NCBI GenBank assembly: GCA_002436405.1
Contig: DJLZ01000001.1
Span: 558,713 to 622,712 of the forward strand
DNA length: 64,000 bases
DNA from: Proteobacteria bacterium UBA6503
GTDB lineage: Bacteria; Pseudomonadota; Alphaproteobacteria; UBA1280; UBA6503
Direction of reading: 5' to 3'
The translations under genes were made by a program, and so were the position numbers. The notes beneath the pieces were generated by a model that was given only the letters and a program-made list of their open reading frames with translations, had not been told where the DNA came from and did not search any database. This document shows positions 26,500 to 35,518 of the stretch, piece by piece; the first letter of the stretch is position 1; each line of letters begins with the position of its first letter.

Positions 26500-27984
26500 A
26501 TGGCCGAAGACCTTCCTGACCAACGCACTGCTGAACGGGCGGAACGCCGCCGCATTGTTGAGCTGTTGGCTTTTGAAGGGCTTTATACAGGTGTTATGGT
26601 GCACATTGTTACAGGCGTATTGCTTGTTAAATTTGCGCTGGAATTAGGCGCGGGGCCTTTTATTATTGGTTTGCTCGCGGCCATACCGTTCCTTGCGCAG
26701 TTTATGCAAATTCCGGCGGTATTCACTCTTGCGGCGATTCAGCGTAAAAAAGCCGTGGTGATTGCAGGCGCTGCGATTTACCGTTTGGCCCTTGCTGTAA
26801 TGGTATTCATTCCGCTGATTCATGATAAATCCGTTGCGATTAAAATCCTGATTATAACCGTCCTCGTGCGTGAGCTTGGCTTGGGCTGGAAAGCCGGTGC
26901 CTGGTACAGCTGGGTAAGTGCCCTTGTGCCCGAACGTTTTGCCTCGCAAGCCCGTAACAACCGTTTGCGCCTATACACAATGGGGGGCACATGTGCAGCC
27001 CTTGGTGCAGGCCTTGCGCTTGATGGTATGGGTATGTTGAATGACCGTTGGCTGCTGCCACTCTTTAGCCTTGTGTTCTTCTTTGCCTTTGCTGCAGGTA
27101 TGGGTAGCTTTATGAGCCTGACCGAACTGCCTGAGCGGTTGCTGCCAAAGCAAAAGCCCCTTGATATGGTGCGTGATATTACAGATCCATTTAAAGATAA
27201 AAACTTCCGTAAGTTGATGGTGTTTATGTTTGCGCTGCTTTTTGCCGTGAACTTAGCGGTGCCGTTTTTCCCGTACTACATGCTGACGTCCCTTAAAATT
27301 TCAGCCTCGTACATTATTGCCCTGTGGGCGCTGACGCAGTTTATGCAGGTGCCGTTTTTCAGATGGTGGGGCTGGGTTGGTGACCGCTTTAATTATCTGA
27401 CGGCACTGGCTTCAAGTATTCCGTTCTTCTTATTAGGGCTTATTCTGTGGCCATTTGTAGCACTACCAAATGTGCATATGATGACGGGCCCACTGCTGAT
27501 TATTATTCATATGCTTATGGGTATTGGCCTTGCGGGCGTAACTCTGGCAACCCAAGTGATTGCCATGAAAATGGCACCCCGTAAAGAGGCCACAGGGTAC
27601 GTCACGTCAATGTCGCTCGTGGCAGCACTCGCCTCAGGCACAGGTGCGCTATTCGGTGGTGCAATTGCCATGTTCTTGGTGCCTTACAGCTTGCGAGTAA
27701 AGCTTGAATGGCGTGAGACGATTGATACCGCCACAAACATTAACGAAGTTGTGCCCTACACCGTAACGGGGTTTGAATTCCTGTTCTTATTCTCAGCGTT
27801 ACTTATTCTTATTGCATCTCCATTGCTGCGCTTTGTAGATATTAAAGGCCTTAAAACGCCAAAGGGTGTTGTGTTTAAAATGATGGGCGAGCGTGCATCA
27901 TCAATGCTGCGTGGCTCAGTGGCAGGCCCAGGTGTTCGTGGATTGGTCTTTGCCCCTGTGGGGATGTTGCTTCGTAAGAAGTAG
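26500..27984 (+). CDS. Major facilitator superfamily transporter
   Basis: A 494-residue inner-membrane protein with about 12 hydrophobic helices, starting at residues 23-45 (LYTGVMVHIVTGVLLVKFALEL). It has a cytoplasmic N-terminal tail rich in charged residues (RTAERAERRRIVELL), and the MFS pattern of two six-helix halves joined by a loop near 220-235 (DMVRDITDPFKDKNFRKLM). The substrate is not evident. A GAGG site lies upstream of the ATG, and TTATAC nearby could be its -10 box. It converges on the ankyrin gene with no clear terminator between them. Confidence 0.85.
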   Translation: MAEDLPDQRTAERAERRRIVELLAFEGLYTGVMVHIVTGVLLVKFALELGAGPFIIGLLAAIPFLAQFMQIPAVFTLAAIQRKKAVVIAGAAIYRLALAVMVFIPLIHDKSVAIKILIITVLVRELGLGWKAGAWYSWVSALVPERFASQARNNRLRLYTMGGTCAALGAGLALDGMGMLNDRWLLPLFSLVFFFAFAAGMGSFMSLTELPERLLPKQKPLDMVRDITDPFKDKNFRKLMVFMFALLFAVNLAVPFFPYYMLTSLKISASYIIALWALTQFMQVPFFRWWGWVGDRFNYLTALASSIPFFLLGLILWPFVALPNVHMMTGPLLIIIHMLMGIGLAGVTLATQVIAMKMAPRKEATGYVTSMSLVAALASGTGALFGGAIAMFLVPYSLRVKLEWRETIDTATNINEVVPYTVTGFEFLFLFSALLILIASPLLRFVDIKGLKTPKGVVFKMMGERASSMLRGSVAGPGVRGLVFAPVGMLLRKK

Positions 27985-28004
27985 TGATAAGAAGTGTTGC
28001 GCCC

Positions 28005-29138
28005 CTAACGGTCAGCGTTAAGGATGGCACCTTGGGTACGGCTTAGGCCCGGTGCTTTGGCGCCTGCGGCGTAAAGCATGTTGGCAATTTGCGGGTATTG
28101 CGATTCTAGCGCAATATCAATGGCGCTCCACCCACGGCCGTTCATGTCGTTCGGGTCTGAGTCTTTTTCTAAAAAGAGTTTTACAAGTGCTGGGCGGTTA
28201 TGTGTTACCGCGAGCAAAAAGGCATTGTTGCCTTGTGGGTCACGTGGGGTGATGTCGGCACCGTGCTCAATAAAGTATACGGCTAAGGCATCGTAGCCTT
28301 TCCAAACGGTAATCATCAGCGGTGTCATACCTACACGGTTTAGCTGGTTCAGCTTCGCGCCTTTTTCGAGCAGCAGGGCGGCAACTTCTGCGTAGTTATT
28401 ATAAGCGGCAAGGTGAAGGGGGTTCCAACCATCGCGGTTGGCCTGATTTGTGTTTGCACCTTCGGTCGTCAGTAGGGCGACCATGTATGGTTTATTACGC
28501 TCTACGGCCAAGTGTAGTGGTGTGTCACCACGGGTGTTCTGAATATCTGGGTTTGCGCCATAGCTTAGCAGCATTTGGGCAATATCAAGACGGTTCCCAA
28601 TCACGGCAAAGTGTAGCGCTGACTGACCTGATGATACCTGTGCATTGGGCTTCATGTCAGCCTCTAGGTAACGCAGGAGGAGTTTCTCATTCCCTTCTTT
28701 TGCGGCGTTCAAAAAGCCTTCAGGGGCAAAGGGGTGGCCATCGTCTTCAAGGTCTTTTTGGCGTTGTTGCACCACAGTAAGGGGTGGTGGCGCTGTTTCA
28801 CGCTTAATGCGGGCAACGTCAATAATTTGAAGGGTTTCTTCTACAAAGTTATCAAGGTCAACGGTAATTTCTTCAGCTGATTGAGCTGTTTCTGCACCAT
28901 TTTCCTCTTCTTGCACATTTTCTTGTTCGGCAAGTTCAAGTGGGCCAGGTGTATCGCAGCTGCCAATGCTAGGTTCGCCATCGGGGCAAACATCTGTGGG
29001 CATTGGGCTGTTATCTTGAACGGCAAGCGGTTGGTTTGTAGGGTCATTCCCCACAACGGCAGCATGCGCAAGCGATGTACTCGCCAACAAAAGCGGTACA
29101 GCTAAAAACAGGTAAAGGTGTTTATTTTGCATCTGCAT
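28005..29138 (-). CDS. Secreted ankyrin-repeat protein
   Basis: A 377-residue protein with a signal peptide (HLYLFLAVPLLLASTSLAHA, cleavage near residue 26). An acidic, low-complexity segment (about 35-100) is followed by about six to seven ankyrin repeats from about 140 to 370, for example SGQSALHFAVIGNRLDIAQM, RGDTPLHLAVERNKPYMVAL and DGWNPLHLAAYNNYAEVAAL. Ankyrin repeats bind proteins. With the signal peptide the likely location is periplasm or outside; the partner is unknown. No membrane anchor is seen at the C-terminus. Two in-frame ATGs, at 29138 and 29132, are possible starts, neither with a clear ribosome site. Confidence 0.85.
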   Translation of the reverse strand: MQMQNKHLYLFLAVPLLLASTSLAHAAVVGNDPTNQPLAVQDNSPMPTDVCPDGEPSIGSCDTPGPLELAEQENVQEEENGAETAQSAEEITVDLDNFVEETLQIIDVARIKRETAPPPLTVVQQRQKDLEDDGHPFAPEGFLNAAKEGNEKLLLRYLEADMKPNAQVSSGQSALHFAVIGNRLDIAQMLLSYGANPDIQNTRGDTPLHLAVERNKPYMVALLTTEGANTNQANRDGWNPLHLAAYNNYAEVAALLLEKGAKLNQLNRVGMTPLMITVWKGYDALAVYFIEHGADITPRDPQGNNAFLLAVTHNRPALVKLFLEKDSDPNDMNGRGWSAIDIALESQYPQIANMLYAAGAKAPGLSRTQGAILNADR

Positions 29139-29191
29139 ACTTGCTTATACGTTGGGGCACAAGCGTGCCCCGCGGTTTTACTAGCAGTTGA

Positions 29192-29677
29192 TTAGTCACG
29201 GAAGTTCACAAACTGAACGGGCAACTCAAGCTTTAGGCCCTTAATGAGGGTCATGGCTTCTTGAAGGTCATCACGTTTTTTGCCTGTTACGCGTACTTCG
29301 TCACCTTGAATGCTGGCTTGCACCTTCATTTTACTTTCTTTAATCGCTTTGGTGATTTTCTTCGCAGGGTCTTGGGCGATGCCTTGCTGAATGGTTACGG
29401 CTTGGCGTAGTTTGCCACCGCTCGCCTTTTCAGGTTCTTTCATATCAAGTGATTTTGTGTCCACGTTACGGCGGGTTAGGTGGGTTTTAAGAAGATCGTG
29501 CATTTGGCGCAGCTTCATGTCGTCATCGGCCATAATGGTGATGGTTTCATCGTTAAGTTCAACACTGCTGTCGCTGCCTTTAAAGTCAAAGCGTGTGTCA
29601 ATTTCCTTGCTCATGGCATTTAGGGCGTTTTTTACTTCGGCGAGGTCGGTACGTGAAACAACGTCAAAACTTGGCAT
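29192..29677 (-). CDS. yajQ: YajQ family cyclic-di-GMP-binding protein
   Basis: A 161-residue YajQ-family protein with the conserved MPSFDVVSRTDLAEVKNALN start, RFDFKGS, the RRNVDTKSLD segment and KKRDDLQEAMTLIK. The family forms two RNP-like folds. In Xanthomonas and Pseudomonas a member binds cyclic di-GMP and acts with a transcription regulator. ATG 29677 has AAGGAC upstream and matches the family start better than an in-frame ATG nine codons earlier. Confidence 0.93.
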   Translation of the reverse strand: MPSFDVVSRTDLAEVKNALNAMSKEIDTRFDFKGSDSSVELNDETITIMADDDMKLRQMHDLLKTHLTRRNVDTKSLDMKEPEKASGGKLRQAVTIQQGIAQDPAKKITKAIKESKMKVQASIQGDEVRVTGKKRDDLQEAMTLIKGLKLELPVQFVNFRD

Positions 29678-29800
29678 GGGTGTAGTCCTTTTTATTAGAT
29701 GCACTGCGATAAGTGCTTGAATGCTTTATGTCTGCTGAAATTATAAGCATTAATGCCTGCCTTTTACCATAAAAAATGCGCAAAAAGTTTAGGTTTTGGG

Positions 29801-29842
29801 TTGCAATGTCGGGCTTAGCACTCTATATATAGTGAGTGCTAA
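29801..29842 (+). promoter_or_regulatory. Sigma-70 promoter with CIRCE operator (HrcA box)
   Basis: TTGCAA (29801-29806) and TATATA (29824-29829) with a 17-base spacer form a promoter. The CIRCE arms TTAGCACTC (29815-29823) and GAGTGCTAA (29834-29842) flank the -10 box. Both arms are perfect, but the spacer is ten bases instead of the usual nine. HrcA bound here would block RNA polymerase and so control hrcA, grpE and probably dnaK. Confidence 0.93.
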
Positions 29843-29878
29843 TAATGATTGTTTGAATGAATACAAAACAATACAACT

Positions 29879-29918
29879 TTAGCACTCGTTATTGAGAATT
29901 TGTAATGATGACGAGTGG
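29879..29918 (+). promoter_or_regulatory. Second, imperfect CIRCE-like site in the hrcA leader
   Basis: A second TTAGCACTC (29879-29887) is perfect as one CIRCE arm, but the right arm at normal spacing is degenerate. Instead CACTCGT (29883-29889) pairs with ACGAGTG (29911-29917) over a 21-base loop. It lies in the transcribed leader 37 bases before hrcA and may be a half-site for HrcA or an RNA hairpin. Confidence 0.55.
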
Positions 29919-29953
29919 TTGAGAATAGTTAAATTAAACTGGTAATTAACCAA

Positions 29954-30985
29954 ATGACTGAAAATAACCTGCCAGACCGCCAAGGTCATGTGCTGAAAGA
30001 AATTATTGATGTCTATACCCTCACAGGGCAGCCTGTGGGGTCGAAAACTATTGTCGAACGCCTGCCGAATAAACTTTCATCAGCCACTATCCGTAACGTT
30101 ATGGCTGAACTTGAAGAAATGGGCCTACTCCAAAGCCCTCACACATCAGCGGGCCGCATCCCGACTGAGCAGGGCTTGCGTTACTACGTCAACGGCCTTG
30201 TTGAAGTAAGCCAACTTACAAAAGCGATTGAGTCAAAGCTTCGCGATAAAATTGGCGACGAAAAAGATTTGAAGCACGCCCTGCATGATGCCTCAGCCCT
30301 TTTGGGTCAGATGACGGGCTGTGCTGGCCTTGTTTGGGCACCGACCCAGCAAGAAGAAGTGCTCGACCAAGTTGAGTTTGTGCGCCTACAAGGCGAGCGT
30401 GTTTTGGTGATTATGGTGACTGAAACCGGCCAAGTTGAAAACCGCATGATTTTTGTGCCAAACACTGTTTCATCGCAAGACCTTAAAATTGCTGCTTACG
30501 AGCTGAACAAAGTGATTCAGGGCTTAACCCTGACCGAAGCCCGTGGCCGTATTATGGCTGCCTTAAAAGAGCAAAAGATGATGCTCGATAAAGTGATGGA
30601 CGACTTTATTATGGGCGAAAATAAAACCGGCACCGACCTGATGATTGCGGGCCGTCAAAACCTATTTAGCTACCCTGAGCTTGTGCGTGAACAGCTGCAG
30701 CAGCTTTTCCATGTGTTCGAGGAAAAGAAACTGCTGATTGGCCTGATTGACCAAATGCACAAAGGCGAAGGCGTGCAGATTTTTATTGGCGCAGACTGCC
30801 CACTAGAAGTGGCGAAAGACTGTGCCATGATTACCGCCCAATATGGCTCAGCCGATAAAAAAGCCGTGGGTACAGTGGGGGTTATTGGCCCTATGCGTAT
30901 GAATTATTCGCAAAATATTGCGTTGGTGGACTACACCGCACGCATCCTAAGTAAAACGTTAGACAACCTCTCGAAGGGTAAATAA
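29954..30985 (+). CDS. hrcA: Heat-inducible transcription repressor HrcA
   Basis: HrcA binds CIRCE sites and represses chaperone genes until heat shock titrates GroEL. The 343-residue protein has the N-terminal winged helix (LKEIIDVYTLTGQPVGSKTIVE, then LSSATIRNVMAELEEMGLLQ) and the hallmark SPHTSAGRIPTEQGLRYYVN, followed by the GAF-like ligand domain. It lies 37 bases downstream of its own CIRCE-type operator region, so autoregulation is expected. grpE follows after 11 bases. Confidence 0.97.
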   Translation: MTENNLPDRQGHVLKEIIDVYTLTGQPVGSKTIVERLPNKLSSATIRNVMAELEEMGLLQSPHTSAGRIPTEQGLRYYVNGLVEVSQLTKAIESKLRDKIGDEKDLKHALHDASALLGQMTGCAGLVWAPTQQEEVLDQVEFVRLQGERVLVIMVTETGQVENRMIFVPNTVSSQDLKIAAYELNKVIQGLTLTEARGRIMAALKEQKMMLDKVMDDFIMGENKTGTDLMIAGRQNLFSYPELVREQLQQLFHVFEEKKLLIGLIDQMHKGEGVQIFIGADCPLEVAKDCAMITAQYGSADKKAVGTVGVIGPMRMNYSQNIALVDYTARILSKTLDNLSKGK

Positions 30986-30996
30986 AGGAAGTACAG

Positions 30997-31662
30997 ATGA
31001 CTGATAAGCCTCAAGCGGACAACATTGAAAACTTGGCCGATAAAATGGATGACAGCCAATTTGAAGCGCCTCAAGGCGACAACACAGGCCCTACTGGTAC
31101 AGGCGCTACTGATGCCACACCAAAAGATGCACTAGATGCCGCAACCGTAGAACCTAAAAAAGACGAGATTGATTTTAAAGATAAATACATCCGTCTGATG
31201 GCCGACATGGACAACCTGCGTAAGCGTACCGCCCGTGATGTTGAAGATGCTCGCCGCTACGCTGTAAGCGCTTTTGCCCGCGATATGCTTGATATCGCCG
31301 ACAACCTTGACCGTGCCCTTGCCGTTGTTGAAAAAGATAAAGTAGAGAACGAGCAAGTTAAAAGTATGCTTGCTGGCGTTGAAATGGTGAACGAGCAAAT
31401 GAGCCGTGTGTTCAAGCAGTTCAAAGTTGAAAAAACAATGCCTGAGCTTGGTGAAAAACTGAACCCAGAGCTGCACCAAGCCATGTTTGAAGTTGAAAGC
31501 ACAGAATACCAACCAGGCCACATCGCACAGGTGATGCAGCCAGGGTATACCATTGCGGGCCGCTTGCTACGCCCAGCTATGGTTGGCACTGCTAAAAAAG
31601 TAGCAAACACAGATACGCAAGGTGGCGATGACGCTGCCAGCGATAAACAAAAACAAGCCTAG
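30997..31662 (+). CDS. grpE: Nucleotide exchange factor GrpE
   Basis: GrpE releases ADP from DnaK. The 221-residue protein has an acidic, disordered N-terminal tail (about 1-60), a long coiled-coil region and the C-terminal beta domain with the family signature (ELHQAMFEVESTEYQPGHIAQV, then GYTIAGRLLRPAMV). GGAAG precedes the ATG. Cotranscribed with hrcA, and probably with dnaK 62 bases on. Confidence 0.96.
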   Translation: MTDKPQADNIENLADKMDDSQFEAPQGDNTGPTGTGATDATPKDALDAATVEPKKDEIDFKDKYIRLMADMDNLRKRTARDVEDARRYAVSAFARDMLDIADNLDRALAVVEKDKVENEQVKSMLAGVEMVNEQMSRVFKQFKVEKTMPELGEKLNPELHQAMFEVESTEYQPGHIAQVMQPGYTIAGRLLRPAMVGTAKKVANTDTQGGDDAASDKQKQA

Positions 31663-31724
31663 TAAATAGGCTGTGAAATTAACGTTAAGTTAACAAAACT
31701 CATAAAATACTAAGGAGTAAAACA

Positions 31725-33662
31725 ATGGGTAAAATTATCGGGATCGACCTCGGAACAACCAACTCTTGCGTTGCTATTATGGAAGGCGGCCAAGGTAAAG
31801 TAATCGAAAACAGTGAAGGTAACCGCACAACTCCTTCAGTTGTGGCTTTTGCTGAAGGCGGCGAGCGTCTGGTAGGTATGTCTGCTAAGCGCCAAGCTGT
31901 TACTAACCCTGAAAAAACTCTATACGCGATTAAGCGTCTGATTGGTCGCCGCTTTGACGATAAAGCGACTCAAGAAGAAAAAGACAGCATGCCATTTGAA
32001 ATCGTGAAAGCGAAAAACGGCGACGCTTGGGTAAAGGTAGACGGTAAAGACTACTCACCATCAGAAATCTCAGCGATGATTCTTCAAAAAATGAAGAAAA
32101 CAGCCGAAGACTACCTTGGTGAAGAAGTAACCGATGCTGTTATTACCGTGCCTGCATACTTTAACGATGCACAGCGCCAAGCGACAAAAGATGCTGGTAA
32201 AATTGCTGGCCTAAACGTACAGCGCTTGGTAAACGAGCCAACAGCTGCTGCACTTGCTTACGGCCTATCTGAAGAAGCTGACAAGGTTCAAACTGTTGTG
32301 GTTTACGACCTTGGTGGTGGTACTTTTGATGTGTCAATCCTTGAGATTGGCGACGGCGTTGTAGAAGTTAAAGCAACCAACGGTGATACACACCTTGGCG
32401 GTGAAGACTTTGACATGCGCATCATGGACTACCTAGCTGAAGAGTTCAAAAAAGAGAACAGCATTGACCTTAAAAAGGACAAGCTAGCTCTACAGCGTCT
32501 AAAAGAAGCTGCAGAAAAAGCGAAGATTGAACTTTCATCTTCAACCAACACCGATGTAAACCTTCCTTTCATCACCGCTGACCAAAACGGCCCTAAGCAC
32601 CTGAACGTGAAGCTAAGCCGCGCGAAGCTTGAAAGCCTAGTTGCTGACCTGATTGAGCGTTCAATCAAGCCATGCGAAGCAGCCATGAAAGACGCTGGTT
32701 TCAAAACATCTGACATCGACGAGGTTATCCTTGTGGGTGGTCAAACACGTATGCCTAAGGTTCAAGAAGTTGTGTCAAAACACTTCGGTAAAGAGCCGCA
32801 TAAAGGTGTGAACCCTGATGAAGTTGTAGCCCTTGGTGCTGCGATTCAAGGTGGCGTACTACAAGGCGACGTGAAAGACGTTCTTCTACTAGACGTAACA
32901 CCACTAAGCCTAGGTATCGAAACTTTGGGCGGTGTATTTACACCACTTATCGACCGTAACACCACGATTCCTACTAAGAAATCACAGGTGTTCTCAACTG
33001 CTGAAGATAACCAATCAGCTGTAACCATTCGCGTTTCACAAGGTGAGCGTCCAATGGCAGCGGATAACAAAACACTTGGCCAGTTTGACCTAGTGGGTAT
33101 TCCGCCAGCAGCACGTGGTGTGCCTCAGATTGAAGTAACATTCGACATCGACGCCAACGGTATCGTGAATGTTTCTGCAAAAGACAAAGGCACAGGTAAA
33201 GAGCACTCAATCCGTATTCAGGCCTCAGGTGGTCTAGCGGATGATGATATCGAACGCATGGTTAAAGAAGCTGAAACACACGCTGACGAAGATAAGAAGC
33301 GCCGTGAAGAAGCTGACCTTAAAAACCACGCTGAAGCTCTATGCCACCAGGTTGAGAAAAACCTACAAGAGCACGGCGACAAGGTAGACGAAGAAGAGCG
33401 CGAGAAGGTTGAAAAAGCCCTTAAAGCGACTCAAGACGCGCTTGCCGCTGAAGAGATCGACATGGAAGACCTTAAAGAGAAGAATGACGAGCTAATGCAA
33501 GCCGCCATGAAACTTGGTGAAGCCATGTACAAAGATCAGGGTGAAGAAGGTGCCGAAGGCGCTGAAGCATCAGCCGAAAAAGACGAAAACATCGTAGACG
33601 CTGACTTCGAAGAAGTTAAAGACGACGATGACAGCAAAGGCGACAAAAAAGCCTCTGCATAA
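31725..33662 (+). CDS. dnaK: Chaperone DnaK (Hsp70)
   Basis: A full-length Hsp70 of 645 residues. The ATPase domain starts GKIIGIDLGTTNSCVAIMEG and includes VPAYFNDAQRQATKDAGKIAGL and VYDLGGGTFDVSIL. The substrate-binding domain follows linker DVLLLDVTPLSLGIETLG, and the lid ends in an acidic tail. It refolds and protects cytosolic proteins with DnaJ and GrpE. AAGGAG precedes the ATG. A GNAT gene, not dnaJ, follows immediately. Confidence 0.99.
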   Translation: MGKIIGIDLGTTNSCVAIMEGGQGKVIENSEGNRTTPSVVAFAEGGERLVGMSAKRQAVTNPEKTLYAIKRLIGRRFDDKATQEEKDSMPFEIVKAKNGDAWVKVDGKDYSPSEISAMILQKMKKTAEDYLGEEVTDAVITVPAYFNDAQRQATKDAGKIAGLNVQRLVNEPTAAALAYGLSEEADKVQTVVVYDLGGGTFDVSILEIGDGVVEVKATNGDTHLGGEDFDMRIMDYLAEEFKKENSIDLKKDKLALQRLKEAAEKAKIELSSSTNTDVNLPFITADQNGPKHLNVKLSRAKLESLVADLIERSIKPCEAAMKDAGFKTSDIDEVILVGGQTRMPKVQEVVSKHFGKEPHKGVNPDEVVALGAAIQGGVLQGDVKDVLLLDVTPLSLGIETLGGVFTPLIDRNTTIPTKKSQVFSTAEDNQSAVTIRVSQGERPMAADNKTLGQFDLVGIPPAARGVPQIEVTFDIDANGIVNVSAKDKGTGKEHSIRIQASGGLADDDIERMVKEAETHADEDKKRREEADLKNHAEALCHQVEKNLQEHGDKVDEEEREKVEKALKATQDALAAEEIDMEDLKEKNDELMQAAMKLGEAMYKDQGEEGAEGAEASAEKDENIVDADFEEVKDDDDSKGDKKASA

Positions 33663-33677
33663 CGTCTCATAAGCGTG

Positions 33678-33712
33678 GCCTGTGCCTTACGTTTTGTAGG
33701 GCGCAGGCTTTT
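33678..33712 (+). terminator. Probable terminator after dnaK
   Basis: A stem near GCCTGTGCC/GGCGCAGGC, including one G-T pair, is followed by TTTTGCTT. The T run is short, so some read-through into the GNAT and dnaJ genes is possible. Confidence 0.65.
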
Positions 33713-33737
33713 GCTTGAAGAATTATAAGGTTTGCTT

Positions 33738-34319
33738 ATGCATCAATTTACATGCCACTCATTCGCAGATAAGCCCGAGTTTGTTGACCAAATGGCCGAA
33801 GCTGCACAAGACACTTGGGGTCACCTGCGCCCAGGTTGGGAGCATGCCGACCGTGTTAAATACTACCAAGACCGCTGCAAAAAAGAAGGCGTTGAACAAA
33901 TGCTTGTGGCAGCCGATGCAAAGGGCGAGTTTGCTGGCATGGCCGGCCTAACTGCACACGACATCGACACCCGCAAAGACCTTTTTGGCTGGGTGGCTGA
34001 CGTTTACGTAAAGCCACAACACCGTGGCCTAGGGCTTGGCACTTGGCTAGTAGCACAGGTTGAAGCGCAAGCGGTTGCCGAAGGGCTTACCGAGCTTTAC
34101 CTCTACACCCCTGACGCTGCCGAGTTTTATGAGCGTTTTGGCTGGGTCGAAGTTGAGCAAACAACCCATAAGGGTGAGCAAATCACCATTATGCGCAAAG
34201 ATTTGGCGGCTGTGATGCAGATGGGCGTGCCCCTGCAAAAGCAGATTAGCAAGCAGCTTGGCCAAGCTACAGATTTAGAAAATATGGGCGATAATGTTAT
34301 CCCCCTACACAAAGATTAA
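33738..34319 (+). CDS. GNAT family N-acetyltransferase
   Basis: A 193-residue protein with the acetyl-CoA-binding GNAT motif A (DVYVKPQHRGLGLGTWLVAQVE, about 95-116) and the following YLYTPDAAEFYERFGWVEVE that completes the fold. The substrate is unknown; it could acetylate a small molecule, an antibiotic or a protein. It sits between dnaK and dnaJ, which are usually adjacent. ATG 33738 is chosen over a TTG two codons earlier because AAGG lies upstream. The C-terminal 35 residues extend beyond the usual fold. Confidence 0.85.
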   Translation: MHQFTCHSFADKPEFVDQMAEAAQDTWGHLRPGWEHADRVKYYQDRCKKEGVEQMLVAADAKGEFAGMAGLTAHDIDTRKDLFGWVADVYVKPQHRGLGLGTWLVAQVEAQAVAEGLTELYLYTPDAAEFYERFGWVEVEQTTHKGEQITIMRKDLAAVMQMGVPLQKQISKQLGQATDLENMGDNVIPLHKD

Positions 34320-34343
34320 ACGCTATTACAGAGGTTTACTGAT

Positions 34344-35501
34344 ATGGCAAAGAAAGACTATTACGAGGTTTTGGGTGTTGAGAAAAACGCTTCAGACGAT
34401 GAGCTAAAGCGTGCGTATCGCAAGCTTGCGATGAAATACCACCCCGACCGTAATAAGGACGATAAAGAAGCTGAGCATAAGTTCAAAGAAGTGGGCGAAG
34501 CCTACGAAGTTTTGAAAGATGCCCAAAAGCGCCAAGCGTACGACCGCATGGGTCACGCTGCCTTTGAAGGCGGCATGGGTGGTGGCGGTGGCAACCCGTT
34601 TGGTGGCGGCGGCTTTGGCGGCTTCCAAGGGGGCGATGCGTCGCACTTTGCTGATATGTTTGAAGAAATGTTCGGCGGCTTTGGCGGCGGTGGTGGTTTT
34701 GGCCAGCAACGTGGCAGTCATGGTATGCGCGGGGCTGACCTTCGTTACAACCTAAGCATCAGCCTCGAAGATGCCTTTAAAGGTAAAACCGTAAAAGTTA
34801 AAGTCCCAACCGCTGTTGAGTGTAAAACCTGTGACGGTAGCGGTGCCAAACCTGGCACCAAACCTAAAACATGTTCAAGCTGTGGCGGTGCAGGTCAAAT
34901 CCGTGTGCAGCAGGGCTTCTTTGCGATGGCCCGCACATGCCCTAACTGTAATGGCGCAGGGCAGGTTATCCCTGATAAGTGTAAAGACTGTCATGGTGAA
35001 GGCCGCGTGCACGACGAGAAAAACATCCAAGTTAAAATCCCTCCTGGGGTTGATAGCAACACCCGCATTCGCCTGTCAGGCGAAGGTGAAGCAGGGGCCA
35101 ACGGTGGTGCTACTGGCGACCTTTACATCTTTATTGACGTCAAAGAGCACGAAATCTTCCACCGTGAAGGCAGCGATTTGCTGATTGATATGCCAGTGCC
35201 ATTTACCCTCGCAGCCCTTGGCGGCAGCCTAGAGGTGCCAACTATTGGCGGCAATCGTGTAAAAATCAACATCCCTGAAGGCACGCAACCGAACCAACAG
35301 CTGCGTGTGAAAGGCAAAGGTATGCCTGCCCGCACCAGCGTAGGCAACGGCGACCTTTACGTAAATGTAAACGTTGAAGTGCCAACTAAACTGGACAAAA
35401 AACAAAAAGACCAGCTTGAGAAGTTTGCCGGTTCATTGAGCCAGAAAAACAAACCTCATGAAGAGGGTTTTACAGATAAACTGAAAAACCTCTTTAAATA
35501 A
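34344..35501 (+). CDS. dnaJ: Chaperone DnaJ (Hsp40)
   Basis: DnaJ delivers substrates to DnaK and stimulates its ATPase. The 385-residue type A protein has a J-domain with the HPD motif (KYHPDRNKD, about 33), a Gly/Phe-rich region (about 75-130) and four zinc-binding CxxCxGxG repeats: CKTCDGSG, CSSCGGAG, CPNCNGAG and CKDCHGEG. C-terminal client-binding domains end the protein. GAGG lies upstream of the ATG. It is 24 bases after the GNAT gene. Confidence 0.98.
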   Translation: MAKKDYYEVLGVEKNASDDELKRAYRKLAMKYHPDRNKDDKEAEHKFKEVGEAYEVLKDAQKRQAYDRMGHAAFEGGMGGGGGNPFGGGGFGGFQGGDASHFADMFEEMFGGFGGGGGFGQQRGSHGMRGADLRYNLSISLEDAFKGKTVKVKVPTAVECKTCDGSGAKPGTKPKTCSSCGGAGQIRVQQGFFAMARTCPNCNGAGQVIPDKCKDCHGEGRVHDEKNIQVKIPPGVDSNTRIRLSGEGEAGANGGATGDLYIFIDVKEHEIFHREGSDLLIDMPVPFTLAALGGSLEVPTIGGNRVKINIPEGTQPNQQLRVKGKGMPARTSVGNGDLYVNVNVEVPTKLDKKQKDQLEKFAGSLSQKNKPHEEGFTDKLKNLFK

Positions 35502-35518
35502 ATTTTCGCATTTGGGCG

